DNA of 22,580 bases from Methylococcaceae bacterium (GCA_021647145.1 JAKIVF010000053.1:1-22580), one strand, 5' to 3'; positions 6,711-15,674 are shown, numbered from the stretch's first letter. Notes: generated from the letters alone by a model not told the origin. Numbers and translations: made by a program.

Positions 6711-9046
6711 ATAATCAGTTAACTATTGGTGTAGTAGGTAATCCAAATTGCGGAAAAACGACCTTGTTTAATGTATTAACAGGGTCGAGGCAGCAGGTTG
6801 GAAATTGGCCGGGTGTCACAGTTGAGAAAAAGAGTGGCGAATATTTCTTTTCTAACAAAAAGATAAATGTGGTTGATCTGCCTGGAACTTATTCACTGGA
6901 AGCAGCTGATGACCAAGTTTCTTTAGATGAAAAGGTTGCGAGAGATTATGTAGCATCAAAAGAAGCCGACTTAATTGTCAATATAATAGATGCATCTAAT
7001 ATAGAAAGAAATTTATATTTGACATCCCAGCTAGTTGAAATGCGTGTTCCCATGATATTGGTTCTTAATATGATGGATGCAGTAAAACAACTTGGAATTA
7101 AAATTGATATAGATTTTTTATCCAAAAAACTAGCTTGCCCAGTGGTCGGTGTTTCTGCGACAACAGGCATGGGGATTGATAGGCTTAAAACTGTTATTGA
7201 TCAAGCATATAAAAAGCTATTAATACCAACAATAGAAATTAAGTATTCTCCTGCATTAGAACAAGCAATATCTAACTTAGCACCGTTGTTACAGGAACAG
7301 GCAAGAGAAAGCCAATCCGATTTACGGTGGTTAACTTTACGATTATTAGAAGATGATACGCTAGCAAAAGAAATAGCAGGAAATGAAGTTTCGGATACCG
7401 TCAAGAGACTTCAACAGCAGGTTGAAATTGAAACAGATGATGAAATAGATATATTGGCAGCGGATGCTCGCTATGGCTTTGTTAATGAATTAACTCAACA
7501 GAGTGTTTGCCGGCTAAATGAAGTTTCTCGGCACGCGTCAGATAAAATTGATCGTATTGTTTTAAATCGATTTCTAGGTATTCCTATATTCCTACTTGTG
7601 ATGTATGCCATGTTCATGTTTACTATCAATATTGGGAGTGCATTTATAGATTTTTTTGATCAAGTTGCGGGTGCTATTTTTGTCGATGGGTTAAGCATTA
7701 TACTTACAGGAATAAACTTACCGGAATGGCTTGTTGTCTTAATAGCTAATGGAATAGGGGGGGGTATTCAGGTTGTGGCTACCTTTATTCCTATCATTGG
7801 TTTTCTATTTGTGTTTTTATCAGCACTAGAAGATTCTGGCTATATGTCTAGAGCCGCATTTGTAATGGATCGATTAATGTTAATGATTGGTTTACCAGGA
7901 AAATCGTTCGTACCCATGATAGTCGGTTTTGGGTGTAATGTTCCAGCAATAATGGCGACACGAACCCTAGATAATGAGAAAGATAGAATACTCACTAATT
8001 TGATGAATCCTTTTATGTCCTGTGGAGCTAGATTACCCGTCTATGCTTTATTTGCAGCAGCTTTTTTCCCGGTGGGTGGGCAAAATTTAGTATTTGGTCT
8101 TTATCTTCTCGGCATTACCGTTGCAGTATTGACTGGGTTAATCATGCGGCATACTCTGTTTAAAGGAGAAGTGACGCCCTTTATTATGGAGCTACCAACC
8201 TACCATATGCCAACGGTTAAAGGTGTTTATATCAAAACATGGGATAGGCTAAAAAGTTTTATATTTAATGCAGGGAAAGTTATCGTGCCCATGGTGTTGG
8301 TTTTAAATTTTCTTAATGCATTAGGAACGGATGGAAGTTTTGGTCAGGAAAATAGTCAAAAATCAGTATTAAGTGAAATTGGTCGGTTCTTGACACCAGC
8401 ATTTAAACCGATGGGGATAGAAGAAGATAATTGGCCTGCTACTGTCGGTATTTTTACCGGTGTATTAGCTAAAGAGGCGGTTGTTGGAACGTTAGATGCT
8501 TTGTATAGTCAAATGGCAACAGGAGGCATAACAGCAGAAGAAAAGGATTTTAATTTACAACAGTCACTGGTTGATGCCAGTGCAACAATTCCAGAAAATT
8601 TAATAGCTGTTGCTGATAATTTGTTAGATCCATTGGGGTTAAATATTGGAGATGTGTCTAGTCTTGATGCAGCAGCAGAAAGCCAAGAGGTGACAAGTAG
8701 TACTTTTGGTGCGATGCGTTCAAGTTTTGATGGTCAAGCAGGTGCTTTTGCCTATTTATTATTTATTTTATTATATGCACCTTGTGTTGCTGCCACAACT
8801 GCAATCTATCGTGAAACTAACGCTAACTGGGCACTATTTGTTGTTTTTTGGACCACAGGTTTAGCTTATATGACAGCGACTATGTATTATCAAATAGCGA
8901 CTTATTCACAACATCCTAGTTACTCAATGCATTGGATAATGGGGCTTATAGGTGTCTTTTTGTTTGTTTTAGCTGGTTTATGGCTTTATGGGAAATCGGG
9001 GCAAATGAATAACATAGAGCAAGGGGGGAAGAATGATTTTATCTGA
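6707..9046 (+). CDS. feoB: Ferrous iron transporter B (GTPase permease)
   Basis: A 779-residue inner-membrane Fe(II) importer (E. coli FeoB has 773). The N-terminal cytosolic G domain has G1 GNPNCGKTT (11-19), G3 DLPG (57-60), G4 NMMD (121-124) and G5 SAT (150-152), followed by a helical GDI-like region. From about residue 285 there are many hydrophobic segments, with two gate-like blocks and the conserved cysteine in FMSCGARLPVY (C439). The insertion around 620-670 is acidic and poorly conserved. The gene overlaps feoA by 4 bases and feoC by 14 bases, so the three are translated from one message. No defect is seen. Confidence 0.97.
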   Translation: MNNQLTIGVVGNPNCGKTTLFNVLTGSRQQVGNWPGVTVEKKSGEYFFSNKKINVVDLPGTYSLEAADDQVSLDEKVARDYVASKEADLIVNIIDASNIERNLYLTSQLVEMRVPMILVLNMMDAVKQLGIKIDIDFLSKKLACPVVGVSATTGMGIDRLKTVIDQAYKKLLIPTIEIKYSPALEQAISNLAPLLQEQARESQSDLRWLTLRLLEDDTLAKEIAGNEVSDTVKRLQQQVEIETDDEIDILAADARYGFVNELTQQSVCRLNEVSRHASDKIDRIVLNRFLGIPIFLLVMYAMFMFTINIGSAFIDFFDQVAGAIFVDGLSIILTGINLPEWLVVLIANGIGGGIQVVATFIPIIGFLFVFLSALEDSGYMSRAAFVMDRLMLMIGLPGKSFVPMIVGFGCNVPAIMATRTLDNEKDRILTNLMNPFMSCGARLPVYALFAAAFFPVGGQNLVFGLYLLGITVAVLTGLIMRHTLFKGEVTPFIMELPTYHMPTVKGVYIKTWDRLKSFIFNAGKVIVPMVLVLNFLNALGTDGSFGQENSQKSVLSEIGRFLTPAFKPMGIEEDNWPATVGIFTGVLAKEAVVGTLDALYSQMATGGITAEEKDFNLQQSLVDASATIPENLIAVADNLLDPLGLNIGDVSSLDAAAESQEVTSSTFGAMRSSFDGQAGAFAYLLFILLYAPCVAATTAIYRETNANWALFVVFWTTGLAYMTATMYYQIATYSQHPSYSMHWIMGLIGVFLFVLAGLWLYGKSGQMNNIEQGGKNDFI

Positions 9047-9254
9047 ACTTAGAAACTATATTAAAGAAAAAAAAAGAGTGACATTAAATGAACTCGTTAT
9101 TCATTTTGATGTAGAAGCAGATGCTCTTAGAGGAATGGTAAAAAAATGGATGAGTAAAGGAAAAATACGCCAGTTGCCAGTTGGCGAAGGTTGTGGAAGC
9201 ACCTGTAGCAAGTGTGACCCAACCTTAACGGAATTTTACGAATGGGTTGGGTGA
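9033..9254 (+). CDS. feoC: FeoC-like winged-helix protein with Cys motif
   Basis: A 73-residue protein starting inside the end of feoB (14-base overlap), with a strong AGGGGGGAAG site before the ATG. Residues 1-50 have the pattern of a small winged helix (LRNYIKEKKRVTLNELVIHF, then MVKKWMSKGKIRQL). The C-terminal part holds C54, C58 and C61 (C-x3-C-x2-C). E. coli FeoC has a C-x4-C-x2-C pattern plus a fourth cysteine, which is missing here, so metal or Fe-S binding would use three cysteines or another ligand. Known or suggested roles of the family are regulation or stabilisation of FeoB. Assignment rests on position, length and motif. Confidence 0.85.
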   Translation: MILSELRNYIKEKKRVTLNELVIHFDVEADALRGMVKKWMSKGKIRQLPVGEGCGSTCSKCDPTLTEFYEWVG

Positions 9255-9261
9255 CAAAAAA

Positions 9262-9300
9262 GCAAGGTAAAAATCAGTTTTCTACCTTGCCTCTATTTTT
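9262..9300. terminator. Bidirectional terminator between feoC and proS
   Basis: A perfect 8-bp stem GCAAGGTA (9262-9269) / TACCTTGC (9283-9290), extended inwards by AAAA/TTTT, is followed by CTCTATTTTT on the + strand. It is preceded by ACAAAAAA, which gives a T run for the - strand. It fits convergent feoABC and proS transcripts. Confidence 0.85.
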
Positions 9301-11015
9301 TAACTGGATTTAACCTTTGATTTAATAAAGTATACAACCTCATCTAAAGAAATGTCCTGAGTTTCCTTATCAGTTCTTGCTTTATATTCAGCTGTACCGG
9401 AATCTAACCCTCGATCACCAATGACAATACGGTGAGGAATACCAATTAGTTCCATGTCAGAAAACATAAAACCAGCGCGTACTTTTCTGTCATCAAATAA
9501 TACATCAATACCAGCATCTTTTAAATCTTGGTACATTTTTTCTGCAACTTCTTTAAGTCGGTCAGACTTATGCATGTTCATTGGGCATAAAGCAACTTGA
9601 AAAGGTGCTAGTTTTTCTGACCAGATTATACCTTTATCATCATGGCTTTGTTCAATCGCAGCGGCTACAATTCTGGAAATACCTATACCATAACAACCCA
9701 TAATCATAGTTTGGTATTTTCCTGCTTCGTTAATGATATTGGCTTTCATTGCTTCAGAATATTTTGTGCCTAACTGAAAAATGTGCCCTACTTCAATTCC
9801 TCTGGCTAAAGTGATAGAGCCATTACCATCTGGGCTTGGGTCACCTTCAACAATAAGCCGAATATCTTCAATTTGTGAAGGTAAGGGGAGGTCTCGTTCC
9901 CAATTAGTGCCTCTGTAATGTTTTCCATCTTTGTTAGCACCGCAGATAAAGTCTGATAATAAACTTGCGCTACGGTCAACGATAGTTTTAATATCGAGTC
10001 CAATTGGGCCAATAGAGCCGGGTTTACAATGGCAAGCGGTCAAAATTTCTTCATCACTGGCAAATTCTAATGGAGAAAGGATGCCTTTAATTTTTTCTGC
10101 TTTTAGAGAGTTTAGTTCATGATCTCCACGTAATAATAAGGCGACTAAACTACTTTCTTCACCTTTAACGATCAACGTTTTTAAACATTGTTTGGCTGAC
10201 ACATTAAAAAATTGGCTGATTTCTTCAATGGTATGTTGATTGGGTGTATCAACTAGAGCTAACTCGGAGCTTGCAGGTGCTAGAGAGCCATTAGGTAAAA
10301 TCGCTTCGGCTTTTTCAATATTTGCAGCGTAATCACTTTTGGTCGAAAAAGCGATGGCATCTTCACCGGACTCAGCTAAAACATGAAACTCGTGTGAAAC
10401 TGCACCGCCAATCGAGCCAGAGTCAGCAATCACAGCACGAAATTTAAGACCTAATTGGTTAAAAATATTACTGTATGCCTGATACATTACATCGTAAGTT
10501 TGCTGTAATGATTCTTGATCTAAATGAAAAGAATAGGCATCTTTCATGATAAATTCACGAGAACGCATAATGCCGAAACGAGGGCGAATTTCATCACGAA
10601 CTTTAGTCTGGACCTGATAATAAGTAATGGGCAATTGCTTATAACTTTTTAGTTCATTTCGAGCTAAATCAGTAATAATTTCTTCATGGGTAGGGCCAAG
10701 ACAAAAATCACGATCATGACGATCTTTTAAACGTGCTAGTTCTGGCCCGTATAGATCCCATCGACCGGTTTCCTGCCAAAGTTCGGCCGGTTGTAATACT
10801 GGCATCAATACTTCTAATGCACCTGCTTTATCCATTTCTTCTCTAGTGATTTTTTCAACTTTTCGAAGAATTTTTAACCCCAAGGGTAGCCAAGTATATA
10901 AACCAGAAGCTAATTTACGAATTAACCCTGCACGAATCATTAATTTGTGACTGGCAATTTCAGCATCTGCAGGTATTTCTTTAACGGTATTAAGAGGAAA
11001 TTGAGAGGTGCGCAT
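9300..11015 (-). CDS. proS: Prolyl-tRNA synthetase (bacterial type with editing domain)
   Basis: A 571-residue class II aminoacyl-tRNA synthetase (E. coli ProS has 572). It charges tRNA-Pro. The N-terminus MRTSQFPLNTVKEIPADAE and AGLIRKLASGLYTWLPLG are canonical. LGPTHEE is at 106-112 (TxE loop), motif 2 RPRFGIMRSREF at 144-155, and motif 3 YGIGISRIVAA follows the insertion. The roughly 150-residue insertion between motifs 2 and 3 is the INS domain, which hydrolyses Ala-tRNA-Pro. The C-terminal anticodon-binding domain is complete. The start is fixed by homology, although no Shine-Dalgarno site is visible just upstream. It converges on feoC. Confidence 0.97.
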   Translation of the reverse strand: MRTSQFPLNTVKEIPADAEIASHKLMIRAGLIRKLASGLYTWLPLGLKILRKVEKITREEMDKAGALEVLMPVLQPAELWQETGRWDLYGPELARLKDRHDRDFCLGPTHEEIITDLARNELKSYKQLPITYYQVQTKVRDEIRPRFGIMRSREFIMKDAYSFHLDQESLQQTYDVMYQAYSNIFNQLGLKFRAVIADSGSIGGAVSHEFHVLAESGEDAIAFSTKSDYAANIEKAEAILPNGSLAPASSELALVDTPNQHTIEEISQFFNVSAKQCLKTLIVKGEESSLVALLLRGDHELNSLKAEKIKGILSPLEFASDEEILTACHCKPGSIGPIGLDIKTIVDRSASLLSDFICGANKDGKHYRGTNWERDLPLPSQIEDIRLIVEGDPSPDGNGSITLARGIEVGHIFQLGTKYSEAMKANIINEAGKYQTMIMGCYGIGISRIVAAAIEQSHDDKGIIWSEKLAPFQVALCPMNMHKSDRLKEVAEKMYQDLKDAGIDVLFDDRKVRAGFMFSDMELIGIPHRIVIGDRGLDSGTAEYKARTDKETQDISLDEVVYFIKSKVKSS

Positions 11016-11045
11016 GTGAGTACAAAGTTATTTTAAAAAGGGTTT

Positions 11046-11074
11046 ATTCTACCGGCTAATCATGCAGCTGTGAA
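11046..11074 (-). promoter_or_regulatory. Probable proS promoter
   Basis: On the - strand, TTCACA (11069-11074), a 17-base spacer and TAGAAT (11046-11051) each match the sigma-70 consensus at 5 of 6 positions. Transcription would begin near 11039, giving a leader of about 24 bases. The rest of 11016-11318 holds no gene. Confidence 0.55.
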
Positions 11075-11230
11075 TGTATTTTCTATGATCAAACTGATTT
11101 TTCAAGAGTCAAAGAATACAGAATTTTGAAATATAATCTTTATCTATATTTTTTTTAGATTAGGGTTTCATACTCAGAGTCTACTTATTAACTCCAAACT
11201 ATTGATATTATAGAGTTACTAGGTAATTTT

Positions 11231-11239
11231 TGGTATAAT
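11231..11239 (+). promoter_or_regulatory. Extended -10 promoter before the 11319 gene
   Basis: TGGTATAAT combines a consensus -10 with an upstream TG, so a good -35 is not required; none is evident. A TATCAG/CTGATA stem (11257-11278) lies in the resulting leader. Confidence 0.5.
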
Positions 11240-11318
11240 AATGCATGTATCCTATCTATCAGGGGAAATTAACTGATAAGTAATAGTTATATACACGATA
11301 CGTTGGTACGAGAAACTC

Positions 11319-11612
11319 ATGAAGAAGACAGACAAGAAAAGAGAGAAGTCCATCGTCAAAGGGTTAACTCGGGTTTGTGAGATTACAAAAAATGAAGTAA
11401 GCGGCTTTGAATGGCTAACTCATACAATAGATTTTGATAATTTCCCAAATAGCCTCATGGTGCATTGTATCTTCACTTCTGATATGAGTATCAAGCAAGT
11501 AATCGACTCAGGCCAAGATGAAACTATTTTTAAATTAATTTGTGATGAGCTTGCGTTAATTAATATTAACTTTAAGGATATTTCTGACCACGTTGTTTTT
11601 GATACTGAATAA
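11319..11612 (+). CDS. Small conserved hypothetical protein
   Basis: A 97-residue soluble protein with a lysine/arginine-rich N-terminus (MKKTDKKREKSIVKGL) followed by a mixed alpha/beta-like body (GFEWLTHTIDFDNFPNSLMVHCIF) and an acidic end. No signal peptide or membrane segment is seen. From memory, gammaproteobacterial proteins with the GF-x-WLTH and NFP-x-SL-x-V pattern are often labelled 'Fis family regulator' in databases, yet I see no Fis-like helix-turn-helix, so I do not assign that function. Relatives I recall are slightly longer at the C-terminus. The Shine-Dalgarno site is weak (ACGAGAA). An extended -10 promoter lies about 80 bases upstream, and a cold-shock gene follows on the same strand. 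Confidence 0.65.
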   Translation: MKKTDKKREKSIVKGLTRVCEITKNEVSGFEWLTHTIDFDNFPNSLMVHCIFTSDMSIKQVIDSGQDETIFKLICDELALININFKDISDHVVFDTE

Positions 11613-11758
11613 AAGGGTTTGACCGACCGGTTAGTAAAAAATGCAGACAGATTCATTAAAATAGTTTATCATCAGAGATTAACTAGGATTCAAGTTCTGA
11701 TTTTGTAATGGTGAAAGCAAATCAGAATTATATTTTTCACCACAGATTAGAGAGCGTT

Positions 11759-11965
11759 ATGATTAAAGGTACAGTTAAGTGGTTTAGTGCAGATAAAGGT
11801 TTCGGTTTTATTACCCCAGAAGACGGAAGCAACGATTTGTTTGTTCATCATTCTGAAATTCAAGCAGGCGGTGAATACGCGACGTTAAATGATGGACAAG
11901 CCGTTGAGTTTGAGGTAGGTCAGGGACAGAAAGGACCGTGTGCAAATAAGGTTGTTGCTATTTAA
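11759..11965 (+). CDS. Cold-shock domain protein
   Basis: A 68-residue CspA-family single-strand nucleic acid-binding protein made of one cold-shock domain. It contains GTVKWFSADKGFGFI (RNP1 is KGFGFI), LFVHHSEI (RNP2 is LFVHH) and a C-terminal KGPCANKVVAI. Such proteins act as RNA chaperones. The ATG at 11759 is chosen from the family N-terminus and a GAGAG site about 6 bases upstream; an in-frame ATG at 11708 would add 17 unrelated residues. About 145 bases separate it from the previous stop, enough for a long leader as in many csp genes, but I see no clear promoter or cold-shock element. I cannot tell which csp paralogue it is. Confidence 0.93.
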   Translation: MIKGTVKWFSADKGFGFITPEDGSNDLFVHHSEIQAGGEYATLNDGQAVEFEVGQGQKGPCANKVVAI

Positions 11966-12012
11966 GCGTAGAGCACATAACACATATGAGCCATTTACCT
12001 GTCAATAGGCAG

Positions 12013-12073
12013 TAAAGTATTCTTTCAGCGAAAAAGGCTAAAAATAAATCAATAAACAAAGGTGAATACTTTA
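12013..12073. repeat. 10-bp inverted repeat after the cold-shock gene
   Basis: TAAAGTATTC (12013-12022) and GAATACTTTA (12064-12073) are perfect complements, 41 bases apart. CAG before and CTG after extend the pairing across one bulge. No T run follows, so it is not a classic terminator. Confidence 0.6.
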
Positions 12074-12653
12074 TCTGTCATGGTAGCTATTAAGCAAGTT
12101 GCTAACAGAAAACACACACGAGGAGACCCATTTTATACGGTCTTACCGCAGCCCGTTTGTTTCTTAATCCATAAAGATAAACAGGGTCACTAGACACTCA
12201 TTGGTTAACCTTGATTGGGTGCTGTTCAAGAGGAGATGGCTTATTCATATTAAATGAATATCCAATTTGTAACAGACTCAGTCAAAGTGTAAACGACTTT
12301 GTTTATTGTATTTATGCACGCCAATGAGATGTCAAATCAATCGCACAGGCTACGGTGATTCGATGTAAAAACAGAGAAAGAAGGCTACTTTCCTAATTGA
12401 CGCTCTGATTTTGACACATTCCACCCTAGTTCCAGTTAGATTCTCAGCTCACCTCACCTCATTGCGTGACTAACTCTTTAGAAATCTGGATTCATCAAAC
12501 ACCGTTATCAAGATTCTAACTCCCATATCTCCAGATCAAAACCGAGAATAATACCAGCTTAAAATTTAGTTGCTTACGATGTTTTGATCAAGTCTTTTAT
12601 TGCACAGAATTTCAGGTATACTTCACGTGGGCACAGCTGTTGATTTGTAACGT

Positions 12654-12682
12654 AATTAAAGGAGGTGCGCTACCCTTTAATT
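12654..12682. repeat. 9-bp perfect hairpin
   Basis: AATTAAAGG (12654-12662) pairs with CCTTTAATT (12674-12682) around an 11-base loop. Neither side has a T run. It lies about 70 bases beyond the 3' end of the glutathione S-transferase gene. Confidence 0.55.
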
Positions 12683-12753
12683 CTTCAAATTCTCTATAGG
12701 ACAATAATATTATTTGCTTTTTTTGAGGTGATCTAAGCTTCTAAAAACGTTGG

Positions 12754-13410
12754 CTAACCCAGTCTATTTTCTTCACCTGTCTCTAACCATAACGGATATT
12801 TAAGCATAGCTTTGGAAAATAAACGGCTTTGTAAATGATACTTCAACCAATGTTGCAAATGTGTATAGGAACCTTGTTGATAATGTTGTCGATTGACTCG
12901 AGAGTACTGTCGCACAAAAGGTAATAATGCTAGATCAAGCAAGCTGGGTGTAGAGCCCATTAAAAAGGGGTGTTGAGACAAACGCTGTTCTAAAGTCAGG
13001 ATAAAAGGTTCACATTGTAGGCGGCACTCTTCTTCATCATCTCCATGAAAACGTTTGGCACGTTTGTAGCGTTCTAAGTTCGGTTTAAATTGTTGGTCAT
13101 TTTCATTAATTAGTGTCAGCATTTCAGGCAATGCATTTGCATCTTCTGCATAAAGCAAATTGTCAGGGTCACTAAGATTAAGCGCCCATAACATAATATC
13201 TAGGCTTTCATCGATAATGTGAGTGCTCGGTTCAGTGCTTAACACTAAAACAGGTACGGTGCCTTTTGGGGAAAGTGCTAACATCTCAGCAGGTTTGTTT
13301 TTCAACACAAGAGCGCGAATGAGGACGGTCTGTTGAGACATTAAAATGGCAAGTCTAGCACGCATTGCATAGGGGCAGTTTTGCAAGGAGTACAGTATGG
13401 GATGAGTCAT
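12754..13410 (-). CDS. Glutathione S-transferase family protein
   Basis: A 218-residue cytoplasmic protein with a thioredoxin-fold N-terminal domain. CPYAMRARLA starts at C12, the probable active-site cysteine. KGTVPVLVL contains the cis-proline (VP) and DESLDIMLW the glutathione gamma-glutamyl-binding E-S pair. The C-terminal half is helical (FLMGSTPSLLDLALLPFVRQY matches the GST C-terminal N-capping/hydrophobic staple region). A cysteine-type active site suggests thiol transferase or dehydroascorbate-like activity rather than classical conjugation; this is inference. It begins 14 bases after the stop of the upstream U32 gene on the same strand, so the two are probably cotranscribed. Confidence 0.88.
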   Translation of the reverse strand: MTHPILYSLQNCPYAMRARLAILMSQQTVLIRALVLKNKPAEMLALSPKGTVPVLVLSTEPSTHIIDESLDIMLWALNLSDPDNLLYAEDANALPEMLTLINENDQQFKPNLERYKRAKRFHGDDEEECRLQCEPFILTLEQRLSQHPFLMGSTPSLLDLALLPFVRQYSRVNRQHYQQGSYTHLQHWLKYHLQSRLFSKAMLKYPLWLETGEENRLG

Positions 13411-13424
13411 AAAGCGTGTGTTAT

Positions 13425-15674
13425 TTACAGTCCTTTCCTATATTGGTTTCTAGTCGATAGCGCCACCATTTGGTTAAGATTTTGCTGTGCATACTCATCA
13501 CCGTTTAGGATGTTTTCAAATTGAGCCAGTAATTGTTCCTTGTCTGGTTCTGCTTTAGACCCAGAACCAATGTCAGTGAGATCAATAAAAAATTCATCAA
13601 ATAATTCACTCAGTTCATTCACTATGTCTATATTTAAAAACTGTTCATTATTGTAAATGCTGGGGTACCCCCCTTTTTGTTTATCAACGGCAAAAGAAAC
13701 ACCCTTCGTATTGGTGATGGTTGTAGATTTTTTACACTTCAGCATACAGCCATCTTCAATACTGGGTTTGTCACAACCGACGGTACGTTGGAAAAAACAT
13801 TGCCTGCTAGTCATCATTAAAATAGGGTGATAAATGCTGTATAACAATTTGAAGTTGTCAGGCCGGGCGATTTTTTTAATTTGCACGCGATTAATTTCGT
13901 TTGAAATAAACGCACCCGCACAATTTAATTCTTCTTGCAGGGTTAATAAAGCATATGAATTAGTGGTGTTTAAAAAGGGACCTGCAATCCACTCAATGCC
14001 CATTTCAAACGCTTTAAATGCAATGCCGGTGTTATTGCTGACAATGCGTTTGGGACGGACTTGTTCTAAAATTCGTACCGATTCGTCATAATCCTTGCCA
14101 ATTAAAACCGCTGGAAACCACGGAATTAAATGTGGATTTTCCAGTAAAATATCGATATGTTTATTGCAGCCTTTTTTTAAGCTTTCAGGTAGTTTGAAAT
14201 ACACATCGGCATGGGTTAAATCACATAAAAACAGGTCTTTTACGTCGGCTATTAATATTGACAGGCTCAATTTATCAGAGCGTTTTTTGTGTGTAACTAA
14301 TTGGGGAACATCGACGTGAGGCATTATTTTTTCAGAATTATTAAGTAACAAAGTCGCTTGGTTTTTAAGCGTACTTATTTCTTTAAACGGAATGATTAAA
14401 TTTTCACTTAAACCCGTGCAATTAAAATCGCTAATATCAAAATGATTGAAAGCAAAGTTTTTGAAACACCTTTCTAACACAGACTGAGTAATCGGTAATT
14501 GCTGGGCAAGGCTTAGCGTAGATTCAGTTTCTAGAATATACGTTTTATCGTTATCACCTAAGATGATAGTTAAGGTTAATGGATGGTTTAGTTTACCCGT
14601 AAAAGACAAAGATAGAGTTTGTTTGGCAATGCTAATGTCTTTAATTTTGTCAGCAAGTTCATCACCCAGACTGTTTTTTTTCTGATAATGCGCCTTCTTT
14701 ACTTGCTTGATATCTTCCACCAATACAACCTGACTTTCTTTTATAGCATGTTTAAGACTGTAATCACGTGGGCTGTCGATAAACATATCCTTGTTGAGAT
14801 CCCCTGTTAAAAAAGAGTTGGTAAAGCTACGGTTGAAAACACGATGTAAGTTAGCATCATTATTTTGTAATTGCCCTGATTTTTCAAACTTGTCAATCTG
14901 TTGTCTCCACGTGTCAACGACGGTATAGACAAAGTGTGCATTCTTGATTCGGCCTTCAACTTTCAGAGAGTCAACGCCTGCATCAACGAGTGCTGGAAGA
15001 TCAAAATAAGCAGAGTTATCTTTTAGGTTAAGTGGGTAGAGGTTGCCGGTTTCTGTTATTTCATATTCATCGCGACAGGCTTGGCTGCAACTGCCACGGT
15101 TGCCAGAGTTACCCACGCTCACTGAGCTAGAATAGCACTGGCCCGAAAAGGCAACGCACAAGGCGCCGTGTACAAAAACTTCGGTTAACAGGTCATATTG
15201 ATGAGCAACGGAAGTTAATGATTTTATTTCGTCGATATTAAGTTCTCGTGACAAATTAAGCCGTGTTGCGCCCATTTTTGCAAGAAACTTTATTTGCCCT
15301 TCGTTATGAGTTGTTAACTGTGTTGATGCGTGAATATTTAAGGTGGGAAAGTATTTTTTAACTAAATTGAAAACACCCAAATCTTGCACGATAATACCAT
15401 CGATTTTTGTGTTAACCAGTTTATTAAGAATCTTAATTAAACCCGCTATTTCTTGCTCTAAAATAACCACGTTTAAGGTCAAAAATACCTCACAGTGGTG
15501 CTGGTGAGCTAAGCGTAAAACGCCAGGTAAATCATCAAAAGACAAATTAGAGGCTCTGTTGCGAGCATTGAAATTAACTAAACCGCAATACACGGCATTA
15601 GCTCCCGCAATAACGGCTGCTTTAATGGCTTCAACATCGCCGCCGGGGGCTAATAATTCAATTTTTTTATTCAT
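13425..15674 (-). CDS. U32 peptidase-family protein, RlhA-like rRNA hydroxylase candidate
   Basis: A 749-residue protein. Its N-terminal half (KIELLAPGGDVEAIKAAVIAG, VYCGL, LHASTQ-like NIHASTQL, FVHGALCVAFSGQC) is a U32-family TIM-barrel. Cysteines C173, C180, C196 and C200 (in ALCVAFSGQC and GSCSQAC) match the Fe-S site of RlhA/TrhP-type proteins, which hydroxylate 23S rRNA or tRNA using prephenate-derived chemistry. VEGRIKN is also characteristic. The C-terminal part carries a second cluster, C626, C634, C643 and C647. It is longer than E. coli RlhA (653). I start at ATG 15674, where the family begins; an in-frame TTG at 15767 has AGGA only 2 bases away and would add 31 unrelated residues. 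RlhA function is by similarity; another RNA substrate is possible. Confidence 0.82.
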   Translation of the reverse strand: MNKKIELLAPGGDVEAIKAAVIAGANAVYCGLVNFNARNRASNLSFDDLPGVLRLAHQHHCEVFLTLNVVILEQEIAGLIKILNKLVNTKIDGIIVQDLGVFNLVKKYFPTLNIHASTQLTTHNEGQIKFLAKMGATRLNLSRELNIDEIKSLTSVAHQYDLLTEVFVHGALCVAFSGQCYSSSVSVGNSGNRGSCSQACRDEYEITETGNLYPLNLKDNSAYFDLPALVDAGVDSLKVEGRIKNAHFVYTVVDTWRQQIDKFEKSGQLQNNDANLHRVFNRSFTNSFLTGDLNKDMFIDSPRDYSLKHAIKESQVVLVEDIKQVKKAHYQKKNSLGDELADKIKDISIAKQTLSLSFTGKLNHPLTLTIILGDNDKTYILETESTLSLAQQLPITQSVLERCFKNFAFNHFDISDFNCTGLSENLIIPFKEISTLKNQATLLLNNSEKIMPHVDVPQLVTHKKRSDKLSLSILIADVKDLFLCDLTHADVYFKLPESLKKGCNKHIDILLENPHLIPWFPAVLIGKDYDESVRILEQVRPKRIVSNNTGIAFKAFEMGIEWIAGPFLNTTNSYALLTLQEELNCAGAFISNEINRVQIKKIARPDNFKLLYSIYHPILMMTSRQCFFQRTVGCDKPSIEDGCMLKCKKSTTITNTKGVSFAVDKQKGGYPSIYNNEQFLNIDIVNELSELFDEFFIDLTDIGSGSKAEPDKEQLLAQFENILNGDEYAQQNLNQMVALSTRNQYRKGL

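Larger units (their letters stand above)
11966..12753. other. 788-base gene-free stretch with inverted repeats
   Basis: No ORF longer than about 40-50 codons is convincing on either strand. Visible structure: a 10-bp inverted repeat at 12013-12073, a TATTCAT/ATGAATA palindrome at 12242-12260, and a 9-bp hairpin at 12654-12682. On the - strand, near 12317-12370, the frame reads HRITVACAIDLTSHWRA before a stop. It could be the tail of a decayed gene, but I do not recognise it. The local base composition is less AT-biased than the other spacers. Confidence 0.5.

Noticed and set aside
12080..12193. 37-codon ORF starting MVAIKQVANRKH
   Set aside because: No ribosome-binding site, no recognised family, and it starts at the 3' arm of an inverted repeat. 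It is too short to support as a gene.
13834..14319. Two + strand ORFs of 85 and 74 codons
   Set aside because: Both are antisense to the well-supported U32 gene and show no family features.
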